Positions 39,326-49,806 of a stretch of DNA of 64,000 nt are shown here, piece by piece. Positions within the stretch are counted from its first letter, which is position 1; each line of letters opens with the position of its first letter. This DNA is from Lysinibacillus sp. SGAir0095 (lineage in GTDB: Bacteria; Bacillota; Bacilli; Bacillales_A; Planococcaceae). The DNA lies in the NCBI RefSeq assembly GCF_005491425.1, contig NZ_CP028083.1, forward strand, positions 830,001 through 894,000, in the 5' to 3' direction. The notes beneath the pieces were generated by a model. The model was not told where the DNA came from and made no database searches. It was given only the letters and a program-made list of their open reading frames with translations. The translations under genes and the position numbers were made by a program.

Positions 39326-41926
39326 ATGGCTAACCAACCAAAGAAATACAAAAAATTCGTAGCAACAGCTGCTACAGCTACTTTAGTAGCATCTGCAATC
39401 GTACCAGTTGCGTCTGCAGCAACACCATCATTCCCTGATATCGCAGGAAACGACCACGCTTCAGCAATCGAAGCTATCGCTGCTCTTGGATACATCAGTG
39501 GTAAAGCGGACGGTACTTTTGCACCGAACGAACAAGTGACTCGTTCACAAGTTGTATACATTCTTGGAAACTGGGCTGTAGATGCAGGTCTTAAAGTACC
39601 AGCAGACTACAAAACAGTACAACGTTTCAAAGATGTACCATTAACTGCTGATGATAAATTTTTACAATTTACAGCTCTTTTAAAAGACTACGGTATTTTT
39701 AATGGTTCAAACGGAAACTTAAACGGTGGCGATAAATTCCAACGTCAACACATGGCTGTAGTATTAAACAGTGCAAATAAAGCAATCACTGGAACTTCTT
39801 TAGTAGATTTAGCTGGAGATACTTCTGATGTAACAATCGGAGATCTTGACAAAGTAGTTGCTGACTACCGTGATGATGTTTTAGCTCTTAAAAAATTAGG
39901 TATCACTTCACCTGCTAACTTCAACCCATCAGGTATTGTTACTCGTGGACAATTTGCTACATTCTTAAACGCTACAATCAATGCTGAAGCTCCAGAAGCT
40001 AAAGTTGCATCTGTAAATGCTATTAATGCAACTCAAGTAGTTGTTAAATTCACTCAGGCTGTAGATCCAGCAACATTATTTGCTAATGATGTAAATGGAG
40101 CATTTGAAGCTAACACAGTTTCATTGACTTCAATTGAAGCTACTCCAGTAGTTCCTGGAACAATCGCAGGTGAATTATCTGCAGACGGTAAAACATTAAC
40201 AATTACTACTCAATACCCAGTTGAAAAGCGTTATAATGTTGTAGTTGAGAACTTATCTACAACTGCTGGAAAAGCTTTAAATAAATATGATGAAGTCGTA
40301 TCATTTACTGCTGACAAAACAGCTCCATCAATCGTTTCAACTGTAAAGCCAACTGCTGGTACAGTTACTGTAAAGTTCTCTGAACCTATGAAATCATTAG
40401 GTACTGTATCATTCAAGTTAGCTGATGGTACTGTTGTTGCTGATAACAGTGGTAACGGTGTGCTATATACATTTAATGCTGGGGATCAAGAAGTAACTTT
40501 CACACTTGGTTCAGATGTTCCTGCTAATGCAACAGTGACAGCACAATTCATTGGAGCTCAAGATCAAAACGGAAACTTACTAAGTCCAAATCCAGCAACA
40601 ACTTCATTATTAAAAGGTGCTGCTGATGGTGTTGCCCCAACTGTAACATCAATCGCACAAACTGGTGCTACTACATTTGCTGTTAAATTCTCTGAAGAAT
40701 TAACTGGAAAACCAACGATTACAGTTGCTGGGTCTCCAGTTGCAGCTGCAAATGTAGTTCAAGATAAAAATGATAAAACGAAATACAATGTAACTGCTGG
40801 AGTATTAGATGGTGCTACTACTATTGCTGTTTCTTCATTCACTGATTTAAGTGGTGTTGCAGGAACAACTACAAGCCGTGTTGTAACTTTCGTTAAAGAT
40901 GCTGCAGCTCCAAAAGTAGTTTCAAGTGCTGTAGTTGCTGATTCAACTACTAAAGTCGAATATCTTGAGTTAACTTTTGACAAAGATGTAGTAATTACTG
41001 GAACTCCAACAGTTGACGGTGTTGGTTCATTTGTTAAAGACTATGTAACTACTTCTATCGAAACTAATAACCTTTCAGCAACAGCTGTTGACTACAAAGT
41101 TTCTACTAATAAAAAAGTTATCCGTGTTCAACTGGATACTTTCTTAGGTACAACTTTTGATGTTGAAGGTGCAGCATATAACTTAACACTTTCATTTGCT
41201 GATGTTAAAAGTGCTGCTTCGGTATTAGCTGAAGATGTAGTTGTTAAATTCACTCGTGGCAAAGATGGCGTTGCTGCAAATACTGATGTTGTAACTGTTT
41301 CAAATATTGCTAAAGGTTCTGACAACAGCAAAGTTGCGGTAACATTTGATAAAGCTGTAGATGGAGCATCTGCAACAAACCCTGCAAACTATAAAATTGA
41401 TGGAGCTATTGTTGAGTCTGTAACTTTACAACCTGCTGTAACTGGTGCAACAACTACTCAAGTAGCTATTGTTAACTTAAAAGCTAACTCAAACGGCTTT
41501 ACAGGTACTCGTAATATCAATATTTCAGGTGTTAAAGCTTTAGGATCTTCTAAGGTTATGACTCCATTCTTTACAAATACATTGGAACTTGCTGAAAATG
41601 TATTACCAACAGTAACTTCAGCTAAATTAACTGAAACTAATAAAGTTACTTTAACTTTCTCAGAAGCTGTGGTTAATGCAGCTCAAAGCACAAATGACTT
41701 TGAATTATATATTGGTGGTGTTAAAGTAGCTACTAACGATGAAGTAACTACAGCACTTCAAGCTGCTCCAGGTTCTACAACACTTGTATTAACTCTTGAA
41801 GATGATATTACAGCTTCTGATATCTCTAAAGGATTAGTTCTTAAAGCGGTATCTACTATTGATATCCAAGATAGTGCAACTAACGTTTTATCTGTACCTA
41901 CAGCAGGTATCACTGTAACTCAATAG
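39326..41926 (+). CDS. Probable major S-layer protein (SLH domains)
   Basis: Secreted surface protein of 866 residues. The signal peptide MANQPKKYKKFVATAATATL... is cut probably after VASA (residue 31). Three SLH domains (about 33-90, 95-155, 165-225; motifs such as GYISGKADGTFAPNEQVTRSQ) bind the pyruvylated secondary wall polymer. The rest is a series of Thr/Val/Ala-rich Ig-like (Big) modules with repeated KVTLTFSEAV-type strands. Narrow codon choice, a consensus promoter, a strong SD and a strong terminator mark very high expression, as expected of the lattice protein. No cysteine was seen. Assignment as the main S-layer subunit is inference. Confidence 0.88.
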   Translation: MANQPKKYKKFVATAATATLVASAIVPVASAATPSFPDIAGNDHASAIEAIAALGYISGKADGTFAPNEQVTRSQVVYILGNWAVDAGLKVPADYKTVQRFKDVPLTADDKFLQFTALLKDYGIFNGSNGNLNGGDKFQRQHMAVVLNSANKAITGTSLVDLAGDTSDVTIGDLDKVVADYRDDVLALKKLGITSPANFNPSGIVTRGQFATFLNATINAEAPEAKVASVNAINATQVVVKFTQAVDPATLFANDVNGAFEANTVSLTSIEATPVVPGTIAGELSADGKTLTITTQYPVEKRYNVVVENLSTTAGKALNKYDEVVSFTADKTAPSIVSTVKPTAGTVTVKFSEPMKSLGTVSFKLADGTVVADNSGNGVLYTFNAGDQEVTFTLGSDVPANATVTAQFIGAQDQNGNLLSPNPATTSLLKGAADGVAPTVTSIAQTGATTFAVKFSEELTGKPTITVAGSPVAAANVVQDKNDKTKYNVTAGVLDGATTIAVSSFTDLSGVAGTTTSRVVTFVKDAAAPKVVSSAVVADSTTKVEYLELTFDKDVVITGTPTVDGVGSFVKDYVTTSIETNNLSATAVDYKVSTNKKVIRVQLDTFLGTTFDVEGAAYNLTLSFADVKSAASVLAEDVVVKFTRGKDGVAANTDVVTVSNIAKGSDNSKVAVTFDKAVDGASATNPANYKIDGAIVESVTLQPAVTGATTTQVAIVNLKANSNGFTGTRNINISGVKALGSSKVMTPFFTNTLELAENVLPTVTSAKLTETNKVTLTFSEAVVNAAQSTNDFELYIGGVKVATNDEVTTALQAAPGSTTLVLTLEDDITASDISKGLVLKAVSTIDIQDSATNVLSVPTAGITVTQ

Positions 41927-41950
41927 TTAATATTTGATTTCTATCAAAGT

Positions 41951-41984
41951 AAAAGGATTACTGATTATCAGTAATCCTTTTTTT
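41951..41984 (+). terminator. Terminator of the S-layer gene
   Basis: Perfect 13-bp stem AAAGGATTACTGA and complement, loop TTA, T run. Confidence 0.94.
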
Positions 41985-42447
41985 ACGCCTTTATTTATAT
42001 GAAATTTTTTCAAAATTTATGTTTTGTAGTTACTGAATATGAATATTTATAAGTCAAAACACTGGTATTCTAGAAAAATTTAAAATAATATTGTTTACTA
42101 TATGATATCAAATAATTAATTTATTATACTATCTATCTAGGTAATAACATCATTTAACTGGTTTTGATTAATATATTTTTAATTTAATTGAAAATTGTGG
42201 TGGGAATTAATTTATAGTTGAATTACTTATAAAGAAAATTAAAATTAGTATTTTTGATATGATTTGAATTTAGCTTGATTTTATTTATATTTAATAATTA
42301 TATTTACTTTATTATTTGTGAACTGTTATTTCTATAGTTATTTATTGATAATTTTCCATATTTTTTATCATTTATCTATCAATCTTTCTGTAATATGATT
42401 GTTTTGTAAGACACAAACATGAAACATTTCAGGGGGATTCTTAAAGA
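41985..42447 (+). other. AT-rich gap between the two large SLH genes
   Basis: 463 bases, very AT-rich (especially 42050-42370). No gene, repeat or clear promoter was recognised; an SD (AGGGGGA) precedes the next ATG. Confidence 0.5.
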
Positions 42448-44997
42448 ATGACAACTAATAAACCTTTCAAATATTTTAATACAGCAATTGCAGCAGCAGT
42501 CGTTACATCTGGCGTAGCAGTAGTAGCACCGCAAGCTACTGAAGCAACGGAATTAAAGTTCTTAGATGTTAAAGTGGGTGCATATTATTATGACGCTGTG
42601 ATGAGTTTGGCTGAGAGAGGGATTGTAAATGGCTATCCTGACGGTACATATGGACCCGAAAAAAGCATTACACGTGGACAAGTGGCAGTCATCTTAGCAA
42701 ATGCTTTAGGCTTAGACACTTACGATGTGACAGATCCAGGATTTAAAGACGTTCCGAAATCTCATGATTATTACAGTGCCATCGCGGCATTAGCGAATGC
42801 AGGATATATCAATGGATATGAGGATGACACTTACAAACCGAGTCAACCAATCAGTCGCTATCATATGGCGTTAATACTTGCGGCAGCCTATAATTTAGAA
42901 GCAACAGATGTTGATGCACTACCATTTACAGATGTGAAAAATGATTATAAAGCGCAAGTTGCTGCTCTTTATGAGAATGGTGTAACAGCTGGTAAAACGA
43001 CTACTACGTTTGGGGGTAACCAAAAAGTAACGCGTGGCCAGATGGCACTATTTATCGCAGCCGCTGAAGAAGCAGCATACCCTTCGATTACAGTATCAGA
43101 AATTAAGGATTCGAAAATACTAACAACTGATGGTGAAGTGTATAAATTTTCAGAAGATCTAGCGGGGATTTTCTCAGAAGCTAACGATGCTGCATTAAAG
43201 GATGCAGAAATTGGTTTAATCATTGAAAATGGTGTAGTAGTTGATGTTTATTACCTTATCTTAAATGCTTCAGGAACTGAATCAGCACCAGTTGTATTCG
43301 ATGGAGTAGATTCATTAATTCTAGGTGACCTGTTTGTTAATGCAGACTGGATGGAAGTAAAAAACCTTACAGTAATCGGTGATTTATATTTAACAGAAGA
43401 AGTTGTCAATAGCTTCTCAACTGATATGGTCGATGTACTTGGTGACGTCTATGTTCTAGAAACTGAAGAATCTGCCGTTGCTTCACTAGATCATACATTT
43501 GTAGTGAATGCATCTGCAACAGCACCAAAATTGAATCTTGTTGACTCAAGTGTAAACTCTATAGAAGCAAACCGTAACAATCTTGTCATTACTTCAAACA
43601 CAGTAATACCTGAAGTAAGAGTAGCTGAAAATGTTAATTCAATTGAATTAAATGCTGAAGTAGAAGCAGTAACTGTGAACAATGCTGAGTCTGTCCAAAT
43701 CTCAGGAACAGGGACTATCAACAATTTAACAGTTAAAGAAGCTGCTCAAGTAACTTTAAATGTTCCAGGTCAGGTTAAAGAGCTTGTAGTAGCAAACAAA
43801 GATGCAAAAGTATCTTTAGGCGACAATGTAACTGTCGGTAAACTTGTTGTGCCAGCAGGTTCAGATTTCTCTACTATTATTGATAACTATAACAATTTAA
43901 AAGAAAATATTACAGAAGTCGTGAATGAAGAAGGGGCAGAAATCGATACGACTGTAGTAAGTGTCTCTACAATCGAGGGCTTCCGTGTTGCATTAGCAGA
44001 TACTCACATAAAAACAATTAACCTAACAGCTAATCTAGAGAACGTATCAGAAAGAATCGTTGTTGACCGTGCTGTAACAATCAACGGTGGCGAACATACA
44101 ATTAGCTTCACAAACGATATTAATGAGCTTGCCTATGGTAGCCGTCAAGGAATTACGGTTGTAGCAGATGATGTACAAATTAATGATTTAGCTGTTACAT
44201 TAACGGAAAAAGCGGAGTGGCAAGGTGCTTACGCAGTACAAGTTTATAATGCACAAAATGTATTACTTAATAATATCACTACTTCAGGAGCAGATGCAGG
44301 ATTACTTGTAAATGCAGCAGAAGTTGAATTAACAGGAACAACAACTGTTTCAGGCAATGAATTTGGCGGTATCGAAGTATCTAAAGGTACGGAAGAAGGC
44401 CTATCAAACGCTGACCTTATCGTGAACGGTTCTATTGCGAATGAGACGGAAGCTTATGGAGAGCCAACAATTTGGCTGGTTCATAACCAAGATCCTGCAA
44501 AAACAGCGCAAGGAACAGTTGCAGGCAGTGGTTTAGACGGTACGGTCGTTAACTATCTCGACAAAGTTGATGGATACCAAACACAATACTTCATGCAAAA
44601 TGCACCAGTTCAAATAGTGAGTATGGAAGGGAAAACAACTTCCCTAGATTCAATGAATCTTGCATCAATCGAAGTGATTGCTCAGTCCGAAAAAGAGCTA
44701 TATGAATTAGAAGTAGATCATAATATCACAGGATTACCAGAATTCAGTGTTTATGCAAGTGAAGAAAATCCATATGGTTCAGAGGAAGCAAAAGCACAAT
44801 TCGAAGCTCTAGGCGTGATGGTGACTTATAATGCAGAGGCTAAAAAATGGACGATTGAATTCGGTTCTGAAATTTCAAATCAACTAATCGCACAAGAAGA
44901 TGTAACGTTCTATGTAGTAATTGCTGACCAAAATAAATATACATTTGGTTCTATGTTCAACACTACTAGTCAAAATACTTTGAAATTACAGTTCTAA
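42448..44997 (+). CDS. Large SLH-domain surface protein, possibly beta-helical
   Basis: Secreted protein of 849 residues: signal peptide (about 1-33, ending QATEA), three SLH domains (about 36-210; IVNGYPDGTYGPEKSITRGQ, YINGYEDDTYKPSQPISRYH, VTAGKTTTTFGGNQKVTRGQ) and a long C-terminal region. That region has many short Val/Asn/Glu strands (for example VESVTVNNAESVQISGTGT-like runs) suggesting a right-handed beta-helix or adhesin stalk. It is a neighbour of, but not a close copy of, the S-layer gene upstream. It may be a minor lattice subunit, adhesin or wall-bound enzyme; no catalytic motif was recognised. Confidence 0.82.
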   Translation: MTTNKPFKYFNTAIAAAVVTSGVAVVAPQATEATELKFLDVKVGAYYYDAVMSLAERGIVNGYPDGTYGPEKSITRGQVAVILANALGLDTYDVTDPGFKDVPKSHDYYSAIAALANAGYINGYEDDTYKPSQPISRYHMALILAAAYNLEATDVDALPFTDVKNDYKAQVAALYENGVTAGKTTTTFGGNQKVTRGQMALFIAAAEEAAYPSITVSEIKDSKILTTDGEVYKFSEDLAGIFSEANDAALKDAEIGLIIENGVVVDVYYLILNASGTESAPVVFDGVDSLILGDLFVNADWMEVKNLTVIGDLYLTEEVVNSFSTDMVDVLGDVYVLETEESAVASLDHTFVVNASATAPKLNLVDSSVNSIEANRNNLVITSNTVIPEVRVAENVNSIELNAEVEAVTVNNAESVQISGTGTINNLTVKEAAQVTLNVPGQVKELVVANKDAKVSLGDNVTVGKLVVPAGSDFSTIIDNYNNLKENITEVVNEEGAEIDTTVVSVSTIEGFRVALADTHIKTINLTANLENVSERIVVDRAVTINGGEHTISFTNDINELAYGSRQGITVVADDVQINDLAVTLTEKAEWQGAYAVQVYNAQNVLLNNITTSGADAGLLVNAAEVELTGTTTVSGNEFGGIEVSKGTEEGLSNADLIVNGSIANETEAYGEPTIWLVHNQDPAKTAQGTVAGSGLDGTVVNYLDKVDGYQTQYFMQNAPVQIVSMEGKTTSLDSMNLASIEVIAQSEKELYELEVDHNITGLPEFSVYASEENPYGSEEAKAQFEALGVMVTYNAEAKKWTIEFGSEISNQLIAQEDVTFYVVIADQNKYTFGSMFNTTSQNTLKLQF

Positions 44998-45011
44998 TAT
45001 TATAATCAGGG

Positions 45012-45051
45012 AAGAGAATTGGTTCAGATGACTGGACTGATTCTCTTTTTT
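45012..45051 (+). terminator. Terminator after the second SLH gene
   Basis: AGAGAATTGGTTCAG pairs with CTGGACTGATTCTCT (mismatches), then a T run. Confidence 0.85.
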
Positions 45052-45174
45052 CATCTCCAATTATCTCTTAACTAGGTAGCTTATAAATTTTGCGAAAAAG
45101 ATAATTCCTAAAGAAATCATAGATTAGTGGTATAATAATTTAGTTATTGCAAAGAGAAATTGGAGTTGTACATT

Positions 45175-46170
45175 TTGAGAATTAAAGAATGGGATTTACT
45201 GAGAGTTGTTGCCTGCTTATCAGTCTTACTTTTACATACAACAACTTTTAATAATCAGGCAAAAGGGGCAACCGGAAATTCAGATTTGGTGCATTTTTTA
45301 AGAATACTTTTATGCTATGCCACACCAACCTTTATTTTATTGTCGATTATTATATTAGCAACTATTTATAGAAATCAAGTACCAGGAAAATTTTGGTCGA
45401 AGCGAATACAATTTTTAATTCTTCCCTTTTTATTTTGGGGAATTGTTGATGCCTTTGTATCTTTTTATGTTTCTGAAAATGCAGATTTATCCAGTATAAT
45501 TTATGAAAATATCTTTACTGGTAGATTTGTAGGCTGGTTTATTTTAGTGATTCTACAGTTGTATTTATTATATTGGTGTATGGTCAAATTTAAATGGAAT
45601 TCAATAATTGTGTTGCCGCTTGCAGTATTGCTCTATTTCTTGCAGCAACAATTTTTTGCCTTACCCATTGAATTTAACTATGAAAATGGACGTTTTGAAA
45701 AACTGTATGGAACCATGTGGTTAATCTATTTTGTTGCCGCTTATTTGATTGGGGTTCACTACGAAAAGATACGTCCAGTTTTAAAGAAATATAGATTTGC
45801 CACAATAATTTTCACAGCCCTTGCTGCACTCTATATTTGGACCAACTTCCAACAAGGTCAAACGGATATTCACTCCAGAAGAATGGACCTAGTTCCTTTT
45901 GTAGTGGGGATGACCAGTATGATTTTGGCATATGGACAATTGCTTCCACACTTTAAAATTGTACAAATCATAAGTAAATACGCATTTATGATCTATCTGA
46001 TTCACTGGAATATCTTAAATTTAACTGTAGGCTTCTATGGAGATGCTGTAACATCGAGTCCTTTACGTATTCTACTAATGTTCACCGTCACACTAATTTT
46101 ATCTATACAGACAGCCAAAATATTATCCTACCTGCCATTCGGAAAATGGATTGTGGGGAAAGTCAGATAG
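45175..46170 (+). CDS. Membrane acyltransferase (acyltransferase 3 family)
   Basis: Polytopic protein of 331 residues with about ten membrane helices, beginning RIKEWDLLRVVACLSVLLLHTT; the WDLLRxxAxxxVxxxH pattern with its His is the acyltransferase-3 (OatA/WecH type) active-site helix. Members O-acetylate extracellular or lipid-linked glycans. Its place beside S-layer and SLH genes suggests modification of a wall polymer or S-layer glycan, which is inference. TTG at 45175 is preferred because TTGGAG lies nine bases upstream; TTG at 45160 would put the SD inside the gene. Confidence 0.82.
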   Translation: MRIKEWDLLRVVACLSVLLLHTTTFNNQAKGATGNSDLVHFLRILLCYATPTFILLSIIILATIYRNQVPGKFWSKRIQFLILPFLFWGIVDAFVSFYVSENADLSSIIYENIFTGRFVGWFILVILQLYLLYWCMVKFKWNSIIVLPLAVLLYFLQQQFFALPIEFNYENGRFEKLYGTMWLIYFVAAYLIGVHYEKIRPVLKKYRFATIIFTALAALYIWTNFQQGQTDIHSRRMDLVPFVVGMTSMILAYGQLLPHFKIVQIISKYAFMIYLIHWNILNLTVGFYGDAVTSSPLRILLMFTVTLILSIQTAKILSYLPFGKWIVGKVR

Positions 46171-46177
46171 AAACAAG

Positions 46178-46207
46178 CCATGTTCGCTTAGGTGAACATG
46201 GTTTTTT
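46178..46207 (+). terminator. Terminator after the acyltransferase gene
   Basis: Perfect 8-bp stem CCATGTTC / GAACATGG with 8-nt loop and six T. Confidence 0.9.
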
Positions 46208-46223
46208 CAATTTAGTTGTATAT

Positions 46224-46374
46224 GTACCATGTCCACAAACAATTCAAGAACAATTCAGAATCGATTTGGGACCAGGTCCACACATAATTCAAGAACAATT
46301 CAGGACCAACTCCACATACAATTGCCAAGTTCAAATCAGAACTTGGCTTTTTATAGTTGTAGGACATGGTCCAT
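46224..46374. repeat. REP-like composite repeat, element C
   Basis: Variant core palindromes GTACCATGTCC (46224-46234), GGACCAGGTCC (46269-46279) and GGACATGGTCC (46362-46372). The first and last form an inverted pair bounding the element. Between them are two direct copies of a roughly 34-base unit ending AATTCAAGAACAATTCAG, and a hairpin GCCAAGTTC/GAACTTGGC (46324-46347) with TTTTT. The same hairpin recurs in element D, so C and D share a modular structure. They flank the nuclease gene on its left and right. Confidence 0.82.
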
Positions 46375-46552
46375 AGTGAATTATTGTAATTATAGGAAAA
46401 TTGATAGAAAAGTGATGCTTGTTAATTAGTTAAATGTAAAGAGGCATATTTTTCATATTTTTAGAATAATAGAAATAGGTAGTAAATTATAGAGATTACT
46501 AGATTCCCGTCTTAGAGCACGATAATTATCTTAAAAGAGGTGTAGAGAAAGT

Positions 46553-49500
46553 ATGGAGAAGCGTAATTTGAAAAAGTCTTTGAATGTCTTTTTAGCAACA
46601 ACCTTAACAGCCAGTGTGGCCCTTCCAATGGTACCAGCGTCTGTATCGGCAGAAACAGTAGCAACGGATTTAATTATTTCGGAATATATTGAGGGAAGCA
46701 GCTTTAACAAGGCAATTGAGATTTACAATGGAACGGGTGCAGCAGTTGATCTAAGCCAATATAAGATAGAGGGTTATTTCAATGGCTCTTCAACACCAAG
46801 TCAAACACTAGATTTATCGGGGACTTTAGAAAACGGGGCAACCTATGTCATTTATCATGGATCGGCTTCAGAGGAAATCAAGGCAAAAGGAAACCTATTA
46901 AATTCGTCAGTCATTAACTTTAATGGTGACGACGCAATTGTGCTAAAGAAAAATGATGAAATCATTGATTCATTAGGACAAGTCGGTGTAGATCCAGGCA
47001 CAAACTGGGGAACTGATGTGAAGACAGCAGACATGACCCTTGTACGAAAAAGCTCCATCATATCTGGAGATACGAATCCATACGATGACTTTGACCCTGC
47101 CAGCCAGTGGACAGGCTATCCGACAAATACATTCTCATACCTAGGTTCTCATATTCTAGGTGACGAAGAGAACGTTACGCCAGTTGAAGGAACAATCACG
47201 GAGGTGCGAACTCTTCCTAAAGGCAGTACTGTTACAACTACAGGTATCGTAACTGCTGTTATGGGAGCAACGACTTTTATTCAGGATGAAAACTCAGGGA
47301 TTGTTCTGTATGGTTATGACTTGAATGTTGAGCCTGGAGACAAAGTCCGTGCAACGGGTGAATTAACAGAATATCGTTCTTTACTAGAAATCAATGTGAC
47401 ACCTGAAAGTATCGAAGTGTTAGAGAAAACAACTGTACCAGAACCAGAAGTCGTGACAGCTGCCCAACTCCAAGAAGAGAAAGAAGGAAAACTTGTCACG
47501 GTTCAAAATGTAAGAATTGACTCATTAACAAGTGGAAATTTCAAGGCAACGGATGGGCAAGGCAACTCTTTTGAGTTACGCCCGACTGATTCTTCTCTAC
47601 TTTCTGTTGGGACAACCTATGAGGCGATTACTGGGGTACTAGGGTCTTATAATGATATATACCAACTAATCCCTCGTAGTATTGATGATATTGTTGAAGA
47701 TTCTTCTATTGTGAAACCAGTTGTCGCGACGCCTGGCGAAGGTTTAATTAAAGAAGGCGCTGGAGTAACTTTAACAAGTAGAACAGAGGGAGCAACAATT
47801 CATTACACAACAGACGGCAGTGAACCAACGACTGAAAGCTCGATTTATACTGGGCCAATCACGCTTTCAGAAGATACGACAATTAAAGCCATCGCTGTGA
47901 AAGAGGGTTTAACAGCTAGTGATGTGGCGACTTTCGACTACATGATTCAGCTTGAAGATATTCGAATTCACGATATTCAAGGGGAAGGCCATTATTCAAA
48001 ATATGATGGTCTGAATGTGACGGACGTTGAAGGAATCGTCACATATGTAAATGGAAATGAATTTTATTTACAGGATTTACAGCCTGATGACAACAGCAAA
48101 ACGTCTGAAGGTATTTTAGTATATAAAGGATCCCATGGCGTCAAAGTGGGGGACATCATTTCAGTTGATGGGAATGTGAAAGAATACGTAATGCCTGGTT
48201 ACGCTGAGCGTTTTGATACGGACTTACCTGTTACTGAAATTGCAGCAACGACAATTGATGTAATCGGCACAGGAGAACTTCCAAAAGCAATCGTTCTAGG
48301 TGAAGATGTACAGCTCCCAACAGAGGTGATTGATAACGATGAATTATCTGTATTCGATCCTGAAGAAGATGGAATCGATTTATTTGAAAGCCTGGAAGGG
48401 ATGCTCGTTGAAGTAAACAATCCAAAGGTTGTAGCATTACAAAAATATGGTGAGCTGACTGTTATTCCAGGAAATATGGAAACCAATACATCGGCAGGTG
48501 GATTACGCATCAGTGAGAATGACTACAACCCTGAAAGAATTACCATTAATATTGATGATGAACACTACCTTGCAAAAATGGGTGACTATTTTGAAGGCGC
48601 TATTCAAGGAATCGTTAGCTACGGCTATAGTTACTATCAAGTTTTAAGCAATAAAGATAATCTTCCGGAGTTAATTGATGGTGGTAATGAGCGTGAAACA
48701 ACAACGATTACACCAGAAGATGATAAGTTAACAGTTGCTTCCTATAATGTTGAGAATTTCTCAACAAAAACGAATAGCGAAAAAGTTACTAAATTAGCTG
48801 AAGCAGTTGTGGCCAACCTGAAAACACCAGACATTATTGGATTAACAGAAGTACAAGATAATGATGGTGAAACGGATAGCGGAACAGTGGATGCTACTCA
48901 AAGTGCACAAGTATTAATCGATAAAATTGTTGAGTTAGGAGGTCCTGAATATGTTTACACAGATGTCGCTCCAGTTGATAAACAAGATGGAGGGGCACCT
49001 GGAGGAAATATTCGAGTAGGATTCCTTTATAATCCTGAAAGAGTGACATTAGCTGAAGGAACAAAAGGTTCGGCAACGGAAGCAGTTGCGTATGAAAATG
49101 GGCAGTTAACATTAAATCCAGGACGAATTGATCCTACAAATCTAGCATTTAATAATAGTCGTAAGCCACTAGCTGCTCAATTTAAATTTAAAGGTGAAGA
49201 GGTCATCGTTGTAGCGAACCACTTTAACTCAAAGGGGGGAGACCAGCCACTATATGGTAAAAATCAGCCACCCGTATTAGGCAGCGAAGTACAACGTATG
49301 CAAATCGCAAGCATTGTTAATGGATTTGTGAAGGAAATCTTAACAGATGATCCGAAGGCAAATGTCGTATTACTCGGGGACTTTAATGATTTTGAATTCT
49401 CGAACCCGCTTAAAACATTAAAAGGAAATGAATTAACAAATATGATCGAGTCAGTTCCTGCAGAAGAACGCTACTCTTATTCATACCAAGGGAATGCTCA

Positions 49501-49798
49501 AGTGTTGGACCATATTTTAGTCAATAGTAAATTGGCTTCGAAGACAAAGGTAGACATTGTGCATATCAACTCTGGTTTTATGGAAGCGCAAGGTCGTGCA
49601 AGTGACCATGATCCGGTAATGGTACAAATTAAACTTAAAAAAGACAACCAAGGACCAGGCAATGGCAAACCAGAGAAGCCGGAAAAACCAGAAAAACCTG
49701 AGAAACCTGGAAAAGAAGAAATCAAAAATAAAATTGAACAATTGAAAAAAGCAATTAGAGAGAAATTAGAAAAACTCAAAAAACTATTTGGATTTTAA
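46553..49798 (+). CDS. Large secreted nuclease (LTD, CHB_HEX_C and endonuclease/exonuclease/phosphatase domains)
   Basis: Extracellular nuclease of 1081 residues. Signal peptide ends about VSA (33). A lamin-tail domain (about 37-150; LIISEYIEGSSFNKAIEIYNGT) is followed by OB-like repeats, a chitobiase C-terminal-type domain (about 387-468; ATIHYTTDGSEPT) and more OB-like repeats. The catalytic EEP domain (about 725-1022) has SYNVENF, GLTEVQD, NHFNSKGG, LLGDFNDFE and SDHDPV. A KPE-repeat linker and an amphipathic Lys/Leu helix close the protein. The architecture resembles ExeM/YhcR-type nucleases used for DNA scavenging or biofilm turnover. No SLH or LPXTG anchor is seen. SD AGAGGTG precedes the ATG. 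Confidence 0.9.
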   Translation: MEKRNLKKSLNVFLATTLTASVALPMVPASVSAETVATDLIISEYIEGSSFNKAIEIYNGTGAAVDLSQYKIEGYFNGSSTPSQTLDLSGTLENGATYVIYHGSASEEIKAKGNLLNSSVINFNGDDAIVLKKNDEIIDSLGQVGVDPGTNWGTDVKTADMTLVRKSSIISGDTNPYDDFDPASQWTGYPTNTFSYLGSHILGDEENVTPVEGTITEVRTLPKGSTVTTTGIVTAVMGATTFIQDENSGIVLYGYDLNVEPGDKVRATGELTEYRSLLEINVTPESIEVLEKTTVPEPEVVTAAQLQEEKEGKLVTVQNVRIDSLTSGNFKATDGQGNSFELRPTDSSLLSVGTTYEAITGVLGSYNDIYQLIPRSIDDIVEDSSIVKPVVATPGEGLIKEGAGVTLTSRTEGATIHYTTDGSEPTTESSIYTGPITLSEDTTIKAIAVKEGLTASDVATFDYMIQLEDIRIHDIQGEGHYSKYDGLNVTDVEGIVTYVNGNEFYLQDLQPDDNSKTSEGILVYKGSHGVKVGDIISVDGNVKEYVMPGYAERFDTDLPVTEIAATTIDVIGTGELPKAIVLGEDVQLPTEVIDNDELSVFDPEEDGIDLFESLEGMLVEVNNPKVVALQKYGELTVIPGNMETNTSAGGLRISENDYNPERITINIDDEHYLAKMGDYFEGAIQGIVSYGYSYYQVLSNKDNLPELIDGGNERETTTITPEDDKLTVASYNVENFSTKTNSEKVTKLAEAVVANLKTPDIIGLTEVQDNDGETDSGTVDATQSAQVLIDKIVELGGPEYVYTDVAPVDKQDGGAPGGNIRVGFLYNPERVTLAEGTKGSATEAVAYENGQLTLNPGRIDPTNLAFNNSRKPLAAQFKFKGEEVIVVANHFNSKGGDQPLYGKNQPPVLGSEVQRMQIASIVNGFVKEILTDDPKANVVLLGDFNDFEFSNPLKTLKGNELTNMIESVPAEERYSYSYQGNAQVLDHILVNSKLASKTKVDIVHINSGFMEAQGRASDHDPVMVQIKLKKDNQGPGNGKPEKPEKPEKPEKPGKEEIKNKIEQLKKAIREKLEKLKKLFGF

Positions 49799-49806
49799 TT
49801 GAGTAT

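Noticed and set aside
46146-46429. Two overlapping open frames (76 and 66 codons) after the acyltransferase
   Set aside because: Both are translations of repeat element C and its hairpin; no SD and repeated PQ/NSRTIQ text.
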